A DNA stretch of 64,000 nucleotides from Apium graveolens (GCF_009905375.1 NW_027420631.1:61160-125159); one strand, 5' to 3'. Shown: positions 31,629 through 46,278, counted from the first letter of the stretch. The notes: generated from the sequence alone by a model not told the origin. A program made the numbers and translations.

Positions 31629-31707
31629 TTAGGATTTTGGTTTAAGGTTTAGAATTTGGGGTTTAGCATTTAGGGTTTGGGGTTTGAGGTTTTGACGTTT
31701 GGGGTGC
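31629..31707 (+). repeat. Degenerate telomere-like stretch, unit B
   Basis: Same GGTTTAAGG / TTTAGGG / TTTGGGG variants as 7351-7430. Confidence 0.6.
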
Positions 31708-32689
31708 TTTTAATTTTTAAATTTTATTAATGATTTTGATGATCCAATCGTACAGATATTAAAATTTTAAGGATTTTAGTTATATTGAAATATTCATTAA
31801 AATTTTATATCTATATGGTTCCATTTTGTCAAATACACAGTTCCAATAACAAGTAACACGTGTTGTCCCCAATGGTGATTTAAATTTATTTTCGGCAATC
31901 CAGCCGTAGGATATTAATATCTGACGAATTTAGGCATGTGAAATATTATTCTATAAAAATTCTTATTTATATAGTATAATTATAATTACGTCAAAGGTCA
32001 ATCCAATAACGTATGTCTCGATATTGTCATTATTTTTTTAAACTCTTTTCCGATGAGCCAATGGTACGGATGTTGATATCAAATGATTATATCAACTGAT
32101 TATCAGTGATGTGATTTTTTTAAAATTAATTTATAATTGTAAAAAGTGTAATTTAAATTAACTCAAGTTTACATATTGAAAATATGTATAATGATATTTA
32201 AATGTTATATATTTTCACTTTAAATTTTGATATGTAATATATCTAAAGTTATATCAATTTTTGTATTTCATATATATTTTTTAATGCCCTTAATATTTCA
32301 AAGTTATAAACTAATTAAGATTAAAAAAGAAATTTATAATAATTTACCAAAAATTTAAGATACACAAAACTAGCACAAGGTGAAATTTGTGAAATTTGTG
32401 AGCGGTTAGTCTTCCCCCCTTAACAAAAATTAGACTCAAAATTAAGTTCACTCTCAAAATTCATCTCAGTCTCAGACATCATAATTCTCAGTCACGATTC
32501 TTCGATTAAGTACTCAACCATCTTCGATCTCAACCATCTTCGATTAAGTTTGGGGCATAAACTCGATTCTTCGATTCAGTACTCTTAGTCTGGAAAGCCA
32601 TCTTCGATTCAGTTTTGGGCTTTGGTATATTCAATTCGAACATGTTTGCTTATTATGGTTTTATTTAATGAAATATGTTTGTTTAGGAC
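31708..32689. other. AT-rich non-coding stretch, unit B
   Basis: Counterpart of 7431-8400. No coding or structural element is supported. Confidence 0.55.
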
Positions 32690-33014
32690 TTTCTTATTTT
32701 GATTTAGGATTTTATTTTTAGATGTTGATTTTTAATTTTCCAGTGGTGATTTTATGTTTTAGATGGTGATTTTTGGTTTAACGGTGGTGATTTGATATTT
32801 TACGGTGGTGATTTTCTGGTTGTCATCGGAGGTGGTGGTGGTCGGAAAAGGGGGTTGTCGGAGGTGGTGTTGGTTGGTGCTTGAATTAGAATGAAGATGG
32901 CCAAATATTAAATGAATGGTGAGATATTAATATAAGGCATACAAATGAATGGCTAGGATTAATTCTCATATCCCACAATAATAAAGGTTCTCATTTGAGC
33001 ACGACCTTATATAT
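32690..33014 (-). mobile_element. Helitron-like 5' terminal region, copy 1 of unit B
   Basis: Same GGTGGTGAT-rich tail and GGTTCTCATTTGAGC end as 8401-8718, with GCGCG changed to GCACG. Confidence 0.45.
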
Positions 33015-36000
33015 TGTGACGCCCCTATATCCACCATTTTGTAGATTCAGGTCGCTACGATATCAAGCTTCACACACCTGTATTATTATTAAAAACCATA
33101 GCCAAATATATCATTTATTGTGGACACCACTGCACAGATCTCAGGACCGAGTCTCTCTCACAACCTGTTTATTACATAAGCCATAGAAACCTAATACAAG
33201 TATGGCTAACAACTTAACTTTATTACGTATTACAGTAATTATATAGCAGTATTTTAGATGCTGTCACACAAACATGTCCCTTTTCCTTCCTTTTCCTTGA
33301 CTGATCAGATGGTCTGCCAACCTCATTCTTTAATATTTTGGAGAAATACAAGACTAACAAGAGTGAGCAATCGAATGCTTAACACATATGAATATTTGAT
33401 TAAAATAATAGAAATAGGTGCCAAAAGCAACAATATTTTAAATACTAAAAGGAATACTCCACAACACATTACAAACATCACAAATAAGCTCTTATATGGC
33501 ACGATGCCACATGATTCAAGATTAACTGGTCATTTTTCCATCCTCGGTACATCAATGATGCGATCAACTATCACAGTGTACCGTCCTTCTACGAATCTTA
33601 CCCTCACCCGATCATGGCTCGATGTAAGAACGCCTAGCACATACTTGCTAGAATAAAAGAAGGGTTAACGTCTTAACCCTCGGCTGCTTGAGCCGAATAA
33701 CATGTCCACACATCGGACTTGTCACCATAAATACCATGGTTTAAATTCCACGTTGACCTGTATAGATAGACACATCCCAATTCATTTCTCAATTCACGTC
33801 ACATCACAATTATTCAAAATCACATCACATATTCTGGTTCGAACAATAAACCAGTCTCTTGTTTAGTAAGGATATTATTTTAACATCGATATGAACGATA
33901 TATCGATAAACTCCAAGCACATGGATTATCCAGAATTATGAGAATAATCATGTCAAAAAAAAATCCATTCTTTCCGATGATAAATAGATTCGAAGGTGTT
34001 TGTGCAAGAATTAAAAGAAAGAATAAATGATCGATTTATCAATCATGCATTTTGGAAGGGTTCAATGAATTGATAAAAGTAGATTTTATAAAGAAATTAA
34101 AAAATCGATCCGACTGATGAATCGATGTAAATTCAAGGATGATATAAACGAACATAGAAATTTATATTTGTCAGAAAGGGACTATGGTAACTGTCATGAA
34201 TGATTGGAGCAGTCAGGAACATAAATATAAGTTATTATTTTGTTATATTTATGAGATTCAACAAGTGGTCTATATTAGGAAATTTCATCAAAAGGAAATA
34301 ATCGCCAAAAAGTTCTCCAAATTTTAAATCCGTAATATTCACCATCAGTAAGAAATGTATATATAAGTCATAAATAGGAAGGGAGCAGAGAACACTTGTC
34401 TTGTCTCCGATAATAGCGCACTAGCAGTGAAAATTCACCTTTACGGGTTAAATAATTCCACTTCGGGTATTTTTTAAAATAATAAATCACACCAAAACAT
34501 TTTAATATAAATATTTCAAAATACATCCTCTTATAGACCTTAAATAGTGTTTTTATATTTATCGATCGCTTAAACTTCTAATTTCTTGGGTGCTAATTCT
34601 AGTAACTCATCTCAAATCAAATTTATTAAATATCGAAAGAATTATTTAGCCTTAGAAAATAACTCGATTAGTTATTTAAATAATATAAGGATATTCTTGT
34701 TCCCAATCTATATCTAAAAAAAATATTTCTCTTTTAAGTGAAGAAAATATCCCAAATTACAAAATATTAACTATTTACAAATAAAATTTCTGATTAAGTA
34801 TGATACTTCTCAGTACACCTAAAGTATTACTACAACGATCCTAGGTCAATTAATTTTGTCTCACTATAATTATTAACTAAATCCCCCACTTACAAAATAA
34901 TATTAGTTGTCAAAATAAAATTCCAAATTAAAGTCGAGAGACAATCTTGATTTAACCCTTTAATTACTTATCTTCAATAATTGCTTAAAGAATTTAATAT
35001 TTCTAATGAGTTCCAATAGTTCGGCTTATTCAGTTATATACGATTCAAACTTACATCCCATTAATATTTTTATTTTTAGTAATTTAGTCTCTTGTACCAA
35101 ATATTATCAAATTAATAAGCCGATCACAGTCTAATATCCCTCACAGTTATCATTAAAATCCTTTTTAATTTTAATTTGCAATTATTACTCATCACAATAT
35201 TCCTCAATCTATTTTCATTTTAATTTATTTATTACTATCTCCTTATTTTATTATTTATTTTTCACAATTTTCCAACTATTATTATTATTTGATCCCTTTT
35301 TATAACAATTATTTAATGTAATGGCAAAGGACTGTTCGGCCCCTATATTCTTCCTTCTGCTTCACCCCTCCACCCAACTGCATCCATGGCGGCACCAACG
35401 GTGGTTGGCGTACGGTCGTCGTCTGGAAAATTTTCCGGCGAGTTCCAAACGCAGATATTTTTTACCCTTATTTTCTCCCCTTTTTCCGATCTATAGTTCT
35501 ACCCAACTAGTTATTCGAAACTCGATCTCGAACTCCATATCCGGTCAAACTCCGACCACTCCATTTCTCTCTCTCTGCCTAATCGATCAATGCCACCACC
35601 ATTGACGAGGGTGGTTTCGCCGTTTTCCCGCCACAAATGCTCAAACACACACAAAAACATAAGACATGCACGCACACTCAAACACTCACACACACACACA
35701 CACAACATAGCACATACACAAACACCTCCTCAATCACATAACCACCCACCTCCTTCTCCTCTTCCACTTCTCGGCGTCAATCGCCGCTGCCTCCACCGCC
35801 ATCGCGGTGGTTCCCGATTTTCCGGCCTCTCGAACACTTATCATCACTCCACATCCACCTACTTTAATTCCAACAACACAAAACCACCACTTCTTCAATT
35901 AATTTACTAAAATCAAAACAATAACCAATTTCACCCTTAACCCGAATTCTAATTTAATTGATTATCGGTAAGGCCCAATTTCTTCAATTTGGACCCTAAT

Positions 36001-37683
36001 AGCCCAAAATAATTTTTATTTACTAATTAAGATATTAATTAGCTTCCAAAAATATCACACTCTAATTACTACATAATAATATTACTAAAATCACATACTC
36101 ACTCATTCTTTATTCATTCATTTATGAAGCCACACAAAATGCTAGTTGCTTAATTAAAATTTCAAGGCAAATCATATGCTTCTACTAATTAAAAAAAAAT
36201 CATGGGTAAGGAATGATTACCTTAATTATAATCTTTTAGTTAGAGTTGAGTAGAATTTTAATCTTCTTAAACTAAAATTCTCCTTGAATCACCCAAACTC
36301 ATCTTTATCTTCCTCAAAACACAAATTACGATCTCCGACCTAGCCAATTTTTGTGACTAAAAATATTTGGGGGAAAATTTAGGGATTTAGGAAGAGGTGA
36401 TCATTTTAGTAAAGTAAGATTTATTTTATAGACTCAATTAACTAAGGTTAGTATACTAACCTAAATTGTAACTAGAGTATACTCTACCATATTCTAGAAT
36501 TCTCCACCATATTCTAGAATTATCTAGACTTATTATTGCTAGGATTTGTTTTCTAAATATTCATAAAATTAAAAATATAATAAGAGAACCCACTAGTCAC
36601 TCTTTTTCAAAAATAATATCTGCATCATCAAATAATTTGGAGAGTAATATGTGTTTACTTAATAAAAATAATTTAATAACAACCTTAACCAATTTTGGAA
36701 AAGATGAAAATAAAATAAAAATAAATGATATCAATAAAATGAAAATAAATATTGTAAGCGTCTAAAATCCACCTTTTGTTTCCCTATAAAAATATAATTT
36801 AGTATGTGACACAAATATTTATATAAAAGTCTTGACCGAGAGAAAATTCCAAAAATATTTTATTATTATTCTCAATGAATATTTACACCGGAAATATCTA
36901 TAATTACAAATGTAACATTCACTTTACAATTTAAATGGTTAGCAAAAGTTAATATGAAGAAAAACCCTAAAAACGTTACGTTTTTTAGAATCAAACGTAC
37001 GAACGAAGGCTTTATCGAACTCCGATTCGGGCGTGCTACATATCAAAACGAATCTCTTGAAAAATCCTTTCCGAATCCACCATCTTTTTTGAGCAAGAAT
37101 CAAGGTATTTTTTCTTATTTAATTATTTTATTTCAAATTTATTAAAGATTAAATTATGAAAATTTATTCTTTATATTGTTGATATGATTTGATGATTCCA
37201 TCGTGTAGATAATATTTTTCTGGTCAATTTGGTATATTATATGTCAAAAACCGAGTTCAATAACATGTAGAAAAGTTTGTTTGATTTTTGAGTTTGAATG
37301 TCCTTGGTCTACTTGAGTAATTCACCGGAAAAAATTATATTCTGGCCGGATTTTTGATCCGTTAAACCTGGGTACATACAACTTGCATCAATAAATAGAT
37401 CGTGTTATGGGCAATCTGGGGAAGCTCGCCGGCGGCGAATCTTCAACCTCAATTTCCTGCCAATCGATTACGTTTCTGGACAGTTCAAGAACGACAACAA
37501 GTTCCTGGCGATGTAACGATCAATCCCAGTTATTTTTGCATGATTCTGGGCAGGTTCAGTCGCAGCCGGCGAGCTCGATGGCGGCGGCCATGGCTGCCGG
37601 TGGTGAGGGTGGAGGTGGTGGTGAAATTACATTTTCATCATCCACCTTTCACCTATTTTGCATTTTAGTCCTTTCTTTTTAAA
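33015..37683 (-). mobile_element. Gypsy-type LTR-like segment, minus strand, unit B
   Basis: Left edge TGTGACGCCCC, otherwise as 8719-13441. A CA-rich run lies at about 35640-35710. About 50 bp are missing at 37414 between short AATC direct repeats, compared with units A and C. ORFs at 33258-33656, 36954-37145 and 37402-37682 have no recognisable domains. Confidence 0.4.
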
Positions 37684-38576
37684 AACATTTCAAAAATGAT
37701 ATTCTGTTATTTTAAAAATAATTTTTTTATTTAATTATTTTAAATTCAGAAAATTCTTTTTAATTATTTATTTACATAAAAATAAATCTGATTTATTTTA
37801 TCAATTAATTTTAATTAGTTTTTAATTATTTTAATTAATTGATTAATTTAATATTAATTAATTAATTTAATATTAATTGATTAATTAATTAATTTATTAT
37901 TAATTAATTTTAATAATTAATTATTAAATTAATTATTAAATTAATATTGTACATTAATATTTCGTCGACTCTATTGTCATTAAATTATTGTTCATGATCT
38001 TTTGTACTTTTCTCAAAATTTCAACTATATTAGAAGTCAAAATCCCGCACTTGTTAAAAGCAAACAACATATTATTATATTGATTATGGCTCCCCAAAAT
38101 GTGCTAAGTTTTTTTACTGTTGGGACTGAAGTGTAGTAATAGTACTAACTATAAAATTTTGGGGCCTACACAATCGACCTAAATATCATCCCTCTGTGTC
38201 AGACCTGATCAATTCACAAGTTTCATTTACTAAAATTCGACTTTATATTTCGTTGTCAACAAGAAGAACAATAAACTAGAAGTGTGTTAAAATTTTGTAA
38301 CATTCATCAATGTTCCAAAGACTATAATAAAACTAGCATGAATACCTGTGTAAAGCACGTGCCATATTATAATTCATATAATTATTTTATTTATGTATCA
38401 TTAAGAGTTAATTTTTGGTACGATCACAAGTTTATATAATATTTTTTATATTATTATATGAAAATCAATAATCAAACGAAACTCTCATTTATTAACTTTG
38501 TTTACTGTCATGGAATAAAAACTAGGGTTCGTTAGTATTTAATGCTAGAATTTGTGAGTTTCGAGGTTTAATGGTT
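37684..38576. other. Non-coding AT-rich stretch with TTAATTAA tract, unit B
   Basis: Counterpart of 13442-14336. The AT tract at about 37800-37955 differs by small indels. Confidence 0.55.
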
Positions 38577-38584
38577 GTTCTTGC

Positions 38585-39042
38585 TAGGGGTGCAAACGAG
38601 CCAAACTGTTCGTGAGCTACTCGAGCTCGGCTCGTAAAAACTCGAATTCGGCTCGAAAATAATCGATCCGAGCTCGAGCTTTTCTAATTTTTAACCGAGC
38701 CGACCTCGAGCTTTAAATTATTCGGCTCGTAAGGTTCACGAGTCTTATCGAGCCTTTATTATTTTTTAAGTTTTTATTGTATGTAAAAAATTTTATATAT
38801 GACTTATTTGTATCGAGTCGAACTCGAGCCGCACTTGAGTCAAACCGACCATATTTCAATTTTTTTAATATTTAGTGAATTAATTTGAGCTTTCGAGCCG
38901 AACTCGAACCTACCGAACCTTTTACGAGCCGAGCTTCGAACTTGAAATTGAAGGCTCGGTCGAGCTCGATCCCAAACTATTTTAATCGAGCTCGAGCCTA
39001 GCCGAGCTTGGCAGTATTCGGCTCGGCTCGATTACACCCTTA
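38585..39042. mobile_element. hAT-type MITE, 458 bp, unit B
   Basis: Same element as 14345-14801. Flanked by GTTCTTGC at 38577-38584 and 39043-39050. Confidence 0.85.
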
Positions 39043-39050
39043 GTTCTTGC

Positions 39051-39708
39051 GGTGGGGACTGGCTGTCCTCGCAAGATGCCTACGTAATTTTGTATTTTAG
39101 AGAATCAAGCCAAAATGTAGTTCTAGGTTGAGGGATGGAGCCTTACATATAAAGGTGAGTCTATGGTTAGACTGGTGTTAGGAGACTTGGTGGACAAGTC
39201 TCCAACTTAGATGGTAATTAGGACTCCCGTAAGGCGAGGAATTCTAGATCTTTCCTTGTAGGAGTTAGTGTTCATGTTGGACGTCATGTCTCTGTTTTTT
39301 CAGCCATACTAGGCCTAGTCCATGAACAACTCATGTTCGTGGACCTTGACGACCTCTGCTCGTGGGCCTCAATGACTTTTGCAGTCTTTATTGCCTTGAC
39401 CAACCTGGTCTGTATTGAACTTTGGACAGGAATTGCAATCATAATTAATGTGACATTTATTAGGTCTTTAGGATATATTTTCTATCCATATCATTTGCCC
39501 CCAACTTTCGGGAATACTACTTGAGTTTTCATAGAAGTTATAATGGTCTATTCGCGACTCAGGGTACTTTCGTCCCTTCACGGGTATCGGCCCTTCATGG
39601 GTATCGTCGTTTTATCGTAAAGTGTGGAGCAACCTACACGCTTATAGGGACTTATATAGTGTGAGTATATACACTTAGGGCCTTTGCACAGGCTAATTGA
39701 ACAGTGTT
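39051..39708. other. Non-coding region upstream of the repeat fields, unit B
   Basis: Counterpart of 14810-15469. Nothing further is supported. Confidence 0.5.
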
Positions 39709-40165
39709 CAACACTAAACGGTCCTAATAAGGACTAAAAAGCGAGCGTTTATCTCCCCTTAACCTTCGTCAAGGTCAATTATGGAGTGAAAGCTGCTAAC
39801 AGGCCCTAAGCGAGGCAAATCGGACCTAAGTGGGGCTAATCTCCATGTATAAGCTGCTAATTAGGCTTAAAATAGCCTAATTATAAGCTAAAATACACTA
39901 ATTGGCCTTAATCGAGGCTAATCTGCCCTAATTGGGGCTAATGGGTATTAACCAGGACTATTTAATATGCATAAACAACTAATTATCCCTAACCCACGCT
40001 AATCAAGTGTGCGAATAAGTTAACCGGCCTTAAACGGGGCTAATTATATCATACAATCCATTAATTACCCTTGATTCAGGTTAATTACTTGTAATATACA
40101 TTAATCGAACCTAATTGGGTTTAAATCTCACTAATAGGCCCTAATCAAGGCTAAGTTTAAAATCC
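39709..40165. repeat. CCCTAA...GGGCTAAT repeat field, unit B
   Basis: Same palindromic half-site series as 15470-15925, with scattered substitutions. Confidence 0.65.
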
Positions 40166-40229
40166 AGAAAATTTCCAATTTTTTTTTCGAATTTTTCCCA
40201 ATTTTTCTAAACATTTTCAAAAAATTTCA

Positions 40230-41040
40230 CAGGAGGTTTACCGGAAAACCTCAAGGAGGTCCTGATCGGCTAGAGCCTCCCATGTGGAGGACTCGGCCCT
40301 TCTTGGTCGGCTGGGGGTGAGCCTCCTGTTGATCGGGAGGTGGATGTCCTGTAATTTTTTTTGCAATAGGTTCTACTCGTCCTAAAGCCCCCCAGTGTGG
40401 AGGACTCGGCTCCTCCTGCTCTTGGTCGGTCATGGAGCCACCTCCATGGTGGTCCTGGTCGGCTGGATCGTGGAGCATCTAGAAACTTTTCTGTTCTGGT
40501 TCTCGTGAACGCTTTGTACTTGTTCTAATTAATGTTTTGCTCTTGTTCTAGTGAACGTTTTGCTCTTGTTCTAGTGAGCATTCTACTCTTCACGAAACTT
40601 GTTTCGTGGACGTTCTAGTGTTCATGAAACTTGTTCTCGTGGATGCTTCAACCCTTGCGAAACTTGTTCTCGTGGATGTTCTAACCTTCACGAAACTGGT
40701 TCTCGTTGGACGTCTAACTTTCCACAAAATTTCAAGAGATTTTCTAGGAGGGTCACCGGGAATCCGTCAGGAGGCCCTGGACTAACATTAAAGGAGGTTC
40801 TGGGCGGCTCTAAGCCCTCCATGTGGAGGACTCAATCCTTGTACTTGGTCTGTCATGGAATCACCTCCATGATGGTTCTGGTCGGCCGAGAGGTGAATGT
40901 TCTCCGAACTATTTTGTATTTGTTCTTGTGAAGGTTCTAGGCTTGTTATGGTGAACGTTCTACTCTTTTTGGTGGTGAACGTTCGGCCTTGTTCTCATGA
41001 ACGTCCTGCTCTTCACAAACCTTGCTTATCAGAACATTCT
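40230..41040. repeat. GTGAACGTTC / GTGGAGGACTC repeat field, unit B
   Basis: Same modules as 15990-16800. Confidence 0.65.
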
Positions 41041-41361
41041 CGTAATCGGGTCGTGGCTATAGATGGCCATTGGTGTTGGATTAAGAGCTTGATCTTGCTC
41101 TAATCTTCATGATTTTTACTAATCTTGGTGATTAGTATGATTAATCACCGAATTAAGACTAATAACTTATGTTTAACCTTCCGGGCATTTCTTATAGGAC
41201 TGATACGATAAGCGAGATTCTGAGTCACTTTGTTTGTTTATTATGTCCTTTCTTCTAATCTCTTGATCATTTTCCTACCATTTTTAGGTCTTTTTCCGAG
41301 AGATACTTGCTAGCACAAACCAAGCAGAGTTATGACCTGTTGTAATAGGTACCTATTCTTC

Positions 41362-41369
41362 TATAAAAG
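41362..41369 (+). promoter_or_regulatory. TATA box of PF04195-like pseudogene B
   Basis: TATAAAAG, 97 bp before the ATG at 41466. Confidence 0.65.
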
Positions 41370-41465
41370 AAGATGAGAATTGCTCATTTTCATTCACACT
41401 TTCATTTCAACTCCTCTCAAATTCTCTCAAGTTTTAGAAGCTCTCAACTTCTTAAGTTTTTTAAG

Positions 41466-43388
41466 ATGTCTCAAGGCCCTAGCAAGCCCTCCATCTCGGC
41501 CAAGAAAGCCATGCAAAAGAGAACTACAATCCGATCTCTAAAAGGTATAGTTTTTGTTTCTCCCTATTCCCATAACCGTTGTTCCAATAATTTAAGAAGC
41601 ATGCTTGATGCGCGGGATGATGAGTATCTGAGCATCATTCAATTTGATGCATTCAAGCATAAGAGCATGCTCGATGAAGAGGACGTCAATGAGATTCAGT
41701 CAAGTTACCTCGGACCTGATTGTGTAGAAGTTTGCAAAACCAAGTATAAATTGTATGTGTATAAGGCAGCTTTGAAATCTGGGCTAAGGTTTCCCCTGCA
41801 CCCCTTTATTTGGAGACTCCTCGCTATGTTGAAGATTCACCTGTGTCTGCTTTACCCAACGGATGGGATTTCATTATTATTTTTATCATGAGGTGCAACG
41901 ACCTTGGTATTCCACTGAGTGTTTCAATGTTCTGAAGTATTTTCATGTTGAAGGCATCTCCTTCCTCCAGGCCCGACTGGGTTCTTCTACAACACAAGCC
42001 CCGTGTTCCTCACATTGTGAACACGTATTCTCTCAATGACTCTATTAACCAGTGGATAAAAGAGTTTGTGGTCTTGGAGTGGAAGTAGGGTGACTGGGGA
42101 GTTTAATTCATACGTGATTTCAGCTGTCCAGTAGATAGTGCTCACTACATCCTTCACCTCACAGATGCTGAGCTCTACGATCTTGATCTCCTTATTGATG
42201 ATAATGGAAGGACCCCTTATTGGGAGTTTGTTATGGATACGAAGCTCGTCGAGGCTGGCATTAACAACCTTTCTAGAGAGGATATTTATTTTTATTCTAT
42301 CTCAAACTTGGTCAAGTTTGTTCCTATATCCATCTTTTCTTTGTTTTGTTTAAGCTGATAAGGCCCTGGATGCACTGACTGATAAGAGTGACATGATTAC
42401 GGGAATGATGGCCAGGGAAGCTGCCAAGCAGGTTAATCGCATTCCCAAAGTCCCAACATTCCTTGAGTCCCCCGACTCTGGAAAGAAAAGGGTCAAGGAT
42501 TCAGATGAAAATGTGAAGATCCCCTTCAAACCTTTGTGGGGCATATCCATCAATGACTTGGTGTTCAGAAGTTCGTCCCTTGTTCTTGAATGGTCCAAGA
42601 ATTGCATCACTCCATAGAACTTCTTCACGTCTCATCGGGTGAAAAACTACTCGAGGTCGGCCGGGACTTTCTGTGTTGGGGACTCAGCCCTCTTGAGTCT
42701 TGATTAATCTTAGTATTTTACCTCTATTCCCTTTGGAGTTAATCTTCTTACGACTTCTCTTTTTTGTTTTCTGTGCAAGGCCAATCCCTACTTTGTTGCA
42801 TCTTCTACATAAAGCATCAAGATAAGGAGTGACTACACTGCACTGCAAACCTCCATGAAAAAGAAGAAGATCTCTTCAGATAAGTGGGAGTCTAAGGCAC
42901 ATCAAGCAGAGGACAAAGCCGCTCTACTCAAGAAGAAGCATGCCAAGGAGATGAAAAGCATGAAGATGGAGTGGACAAAGCTTGTGAATTGTATCATGGA
43001 TCCAATGAGTTTCTTTGGATGATGGATGATCATGATGATCAGATACGTCATGTGAACCTGTCTATGGGATGGAAAAGGGGCATCAAGGATGTTTATGACA
43101 TGTATACAAATATGGTTGATCCGAGCCTTTTCACTTGCCCTTGGAAAGTTACCGTGTTGGATCCACCCGGAAAGGCCTCCGGGTCCGTACTAGAGACCTC
43201 CCTCCAGCAATATCTATCTAGTTCGAGCCGTAGGGGTTCTGGTTCTAAGGGAAAAGCTTCTTCAGGAAGCCTTGGCTCCAAGGCGGCTCTCTACGGAAAG
43301 ATCTGGGAGCCAGTTCCAAAGAATAACAGCTCTTCCTCTGAGGCTGGTTTAAATGAAGATGGTGAAGAAGAAGAAGACGAGGACAAGG
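41466..43388 (+). pseudogene. Broken PF04195-like gene, copy B
   Basis: Better preserved at the 5' end than copy A. One frame runs from upstream of the ATG through MSQGPSKPSISAKKAMQKR to LRFPLHPFIWRLLAMLK and stops at 41891. Downstream blocks are as in copy A: MITGMMAREAAKQ at 42393, a coiled-coil lysine-rich block near 42850-42960, DPSLFTCPWKV near 43120, and a Ser-rich then acidic tail to 43388. The tail again runs into the (CT)n of the following element. Frameshifts and stops between blocks remain. Confidence 0.55.
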
Positions 43389-44273
43389 TCTCTCTCTCTC
43401 TCTCCCTCCCTCTCCACCATCCAACCCCGACTCTCACCACCAACAATACCACCTCTGCATCTGCAGCCGCGACAAAGCATCGTCGCCTCCTTGCTACCAT
43501 AACTCCCTCTTGCTGAAACTCTCCTTCTCCCCCTCTTCTTTTCCAATTTCAATCGTTGATTTTACCCGATTTATTTTTTCTCCGACAAAACTCAGATTTA
43601 AATTACTAGTTTGATTTGATTTTTCATAGTTTTATATCATTTTTGTAATTTTATATAATATAGTATTGCTTGTTAGTCAAATAATGATGATATTTGAAAT
43701 ATTTGTGATTCCGGTGGTGGTGTATTGTTGTGATGAAGGCGGCGTATGGTGGTGGTGATGGGTGATGTTATTGTGGTGGTAAAAATTGTAGGTGGTGGTT
43801 GTGGAGTGTGATTTTACGGTTGATGGTGGTGATTAGTGATGATTAATGATGATGTTATGGTGATTATGTTGGTATAATAGGTAAAATTGGTGACTGTGAT
43901 CGAAATTGGTGGGATATGATAGTAATCGAATCTGGTAATCTTATGTTTTTCGGCGATGATTTTATATTTGTAAGTGTTGATTTTTAATTTTTCAGTGGTG
44001 ATTTTATTTATTTGACGGTGATGATTTTTGGTTTGACGATGGTGATTTTATATTTTAAGGTGGTGATTTTCTGATTGTCGTCGGAGGTGGTGGTGGTCAG
44101 AAAAGGGGGTTGCCGGAGGTGGTGGTGGTTGGTGCTTGAATTAGAATGAAGACGGTCAAATATTAAATGAATGGTGAAAAATTAATATAAGACATAAAAA
44201 TGAGTGGATATGATTGGTTCTTATTTCTCACAATAATAAAGGTTCTCATTTGAGCGCGACCCTATATATATGA
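43389..44273 (-). mobile_element. Helitron-like 5' terminal region, copy 2 of unit B
   Basis: Counterpart of 19145-20028. Ends TATATATATGA, read TCATATATATAGGGTCGCGC on the minus strand. The (CT)n tract is slightly longer than in unit A. Confidence 0.45.
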
Positions 44274-46020
44274 TATAATATATTTCAGAGTATATAAACG
44301 AATAAGTAAATAAATTTATCTTGTTAAAATTATAATTATTAAATATTATAATATTAATAGATTAACACTACTTTTATTATGATTTCAAGCCTAGATCATT
44401 ATTATAAGCCTTCAAGTTCAATTAGTCATTTACCTACCCATCTGTTAGCCCGATTACTCTATTAGCCGCACTCCCCTTAAGGATCAGACCCTATCTCTCT
44501 GACTATTACTAAGCTTTGCTGTTATTTTAGTTATTCAACATTAACATGATATTTTTCATTTTCAAAAATTGCATATAATAACAAATCCCCAACCGTAAAT
44601 GATGCAGTTAACCGCTTGCTGACACGGTTGCTGAAATAATTGTGCAAACAATATCTTGTAATGCTATGTATAACATTCAAATAATTTTGAATTGTATAAT
44701 ATTCAAATAATTTTGAATTATTGGGTGGGAAGATGATTGATTTAATATAATGAAATAAATGGCAATACATGTATGTGACATGTGCTTTGTTCATGCAGAG
44801 ATAAGAACCAAAGAAAATAAATTTATATATGTTGATAGTTCTAAAATAAAACATATACATAAGAATAAAGATTACAAATATTTTCCCCAAATTAATATGG
44901 GAAAACATACATATATAAACGTACATAGATCCAAAAGCCTCAATATTTTAAAACAGCATATGTGTTAAATTCACTAACATAATTTTTGGTGTTTTGATAG
45001 TAAAATGGATGGCCTTTTAGCTGTTTCAAAAATTAGACAAAACAAAATTAATATAACAAAAATAAATCATATAAATTGAAAGACCATGAAATTAGTGAGT
45101 ATTGGCGTAAGAAATTTAGTGACTACGATTGATGTGGTTAGTATTTTATGAAGGAATATTGTTATTGTTAATAAACTAATGTTCTAGGCGTAAGTTCATA
45201 TAAAATTTTTTGAGTTTTTTTTCCATTTTTTTTTATAAATGATTTCAGCAATTACAATTGTTAAAATTTAAATTGTTAGAAAATACAATCCGGGAACTTG
45301 AGCACCCTAATACAATTTTAGTGTGTTTTTTTCAAAAAAAATATTTGATTTTAATGTTGATTAATGTTACAAAAAAAACTATAATAAAATATTGTTATTA
45401 TATTTTTTATTTTATAATTTAATTTTATTATTTTCTAAATACAATCGTGTCTTATATTTATTGCAGTATCAAGTGATTTTGTGTGTCAACTAGCATATTT
45501 GTCCAACATAAACATAAGATATATACATGTGTCTATTAGGAACAGTTTATGGCCGTGCCAATAGAATGAGTATAGGCACTGACTATTAGTTTATGATACA
45601 TAAAATCAATTCCATCCAATTCTCTCGTTTTACAGAAGTGCAAGTCAGTATAAATAAATAAAATGTTAAATAAGTACACATACTTCTACATATTCCTAGA
45701 CATTATCAAATCTAACAAGTACAAACTACAAATCCATAATTTATAGTCTTATAATACAAAAATCCCTCCATAATACGAATTACAGAGATGAAGAAACAAC
45801 TAAACATGTCTTCATCATTCTTCTTAGGCTTACCATACTTTTGTTGGATAAGAATAAAAAGAGGGGTGTTACAAAGATTGTAAATATTGGAGACATTGTA
45901 ATTAAGAGCAATACTTTTGTTAGATAAGTGTGGCCATAAAATATAAGAATATGGTGGTTTTGGGGAGAGTAGTCATCTCTTCTCTATAAATTTTTATTAA
46001 GGGGGACACAGAGGGAGGCT
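44274..46020. other. AT-rich non-coding stretch, unit B
   Basis: Counterpart of 20029-21762. Includes the 26 bp tandem duplication (44669-44720) and, near 44629, a short segment (TGCTGAAATAATTGTG) absent from unit A. Confidence 0.55.
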
Positions 46021-46278
46021 ATGGAACAAAATATCGAAAAGCATGTTGTTGAGGCCATGATCAACCCACAAGCACTTCTTGATTATTGTTTTAGTTCCGA
46101 TGAGTCTGGGAAGATTAAAGGGATTCCAGATATTGAGATGAAGGCTAAGCAACATTTATCAAGTCTTGTGTGGATTCTTCGGCCAATGATGATACTCCTG
46201 CCTTTTTCTTCTGCTCAATTCAAGCTAACTGACCAAGCCTTCAAAATTACCATTCAACCAATAAATAAGAAAACTTAA
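46021..46278 (+). pseudogene. Short ORF of unknown origin, copy B
   Basis: 85 codons, same frame as 21763-22020, with V19L, R/P, Q/E, Q/R and E/Q differences. A TATA-like box lies upstream as in unit A. No recognised domain. Confidence 0.35.
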
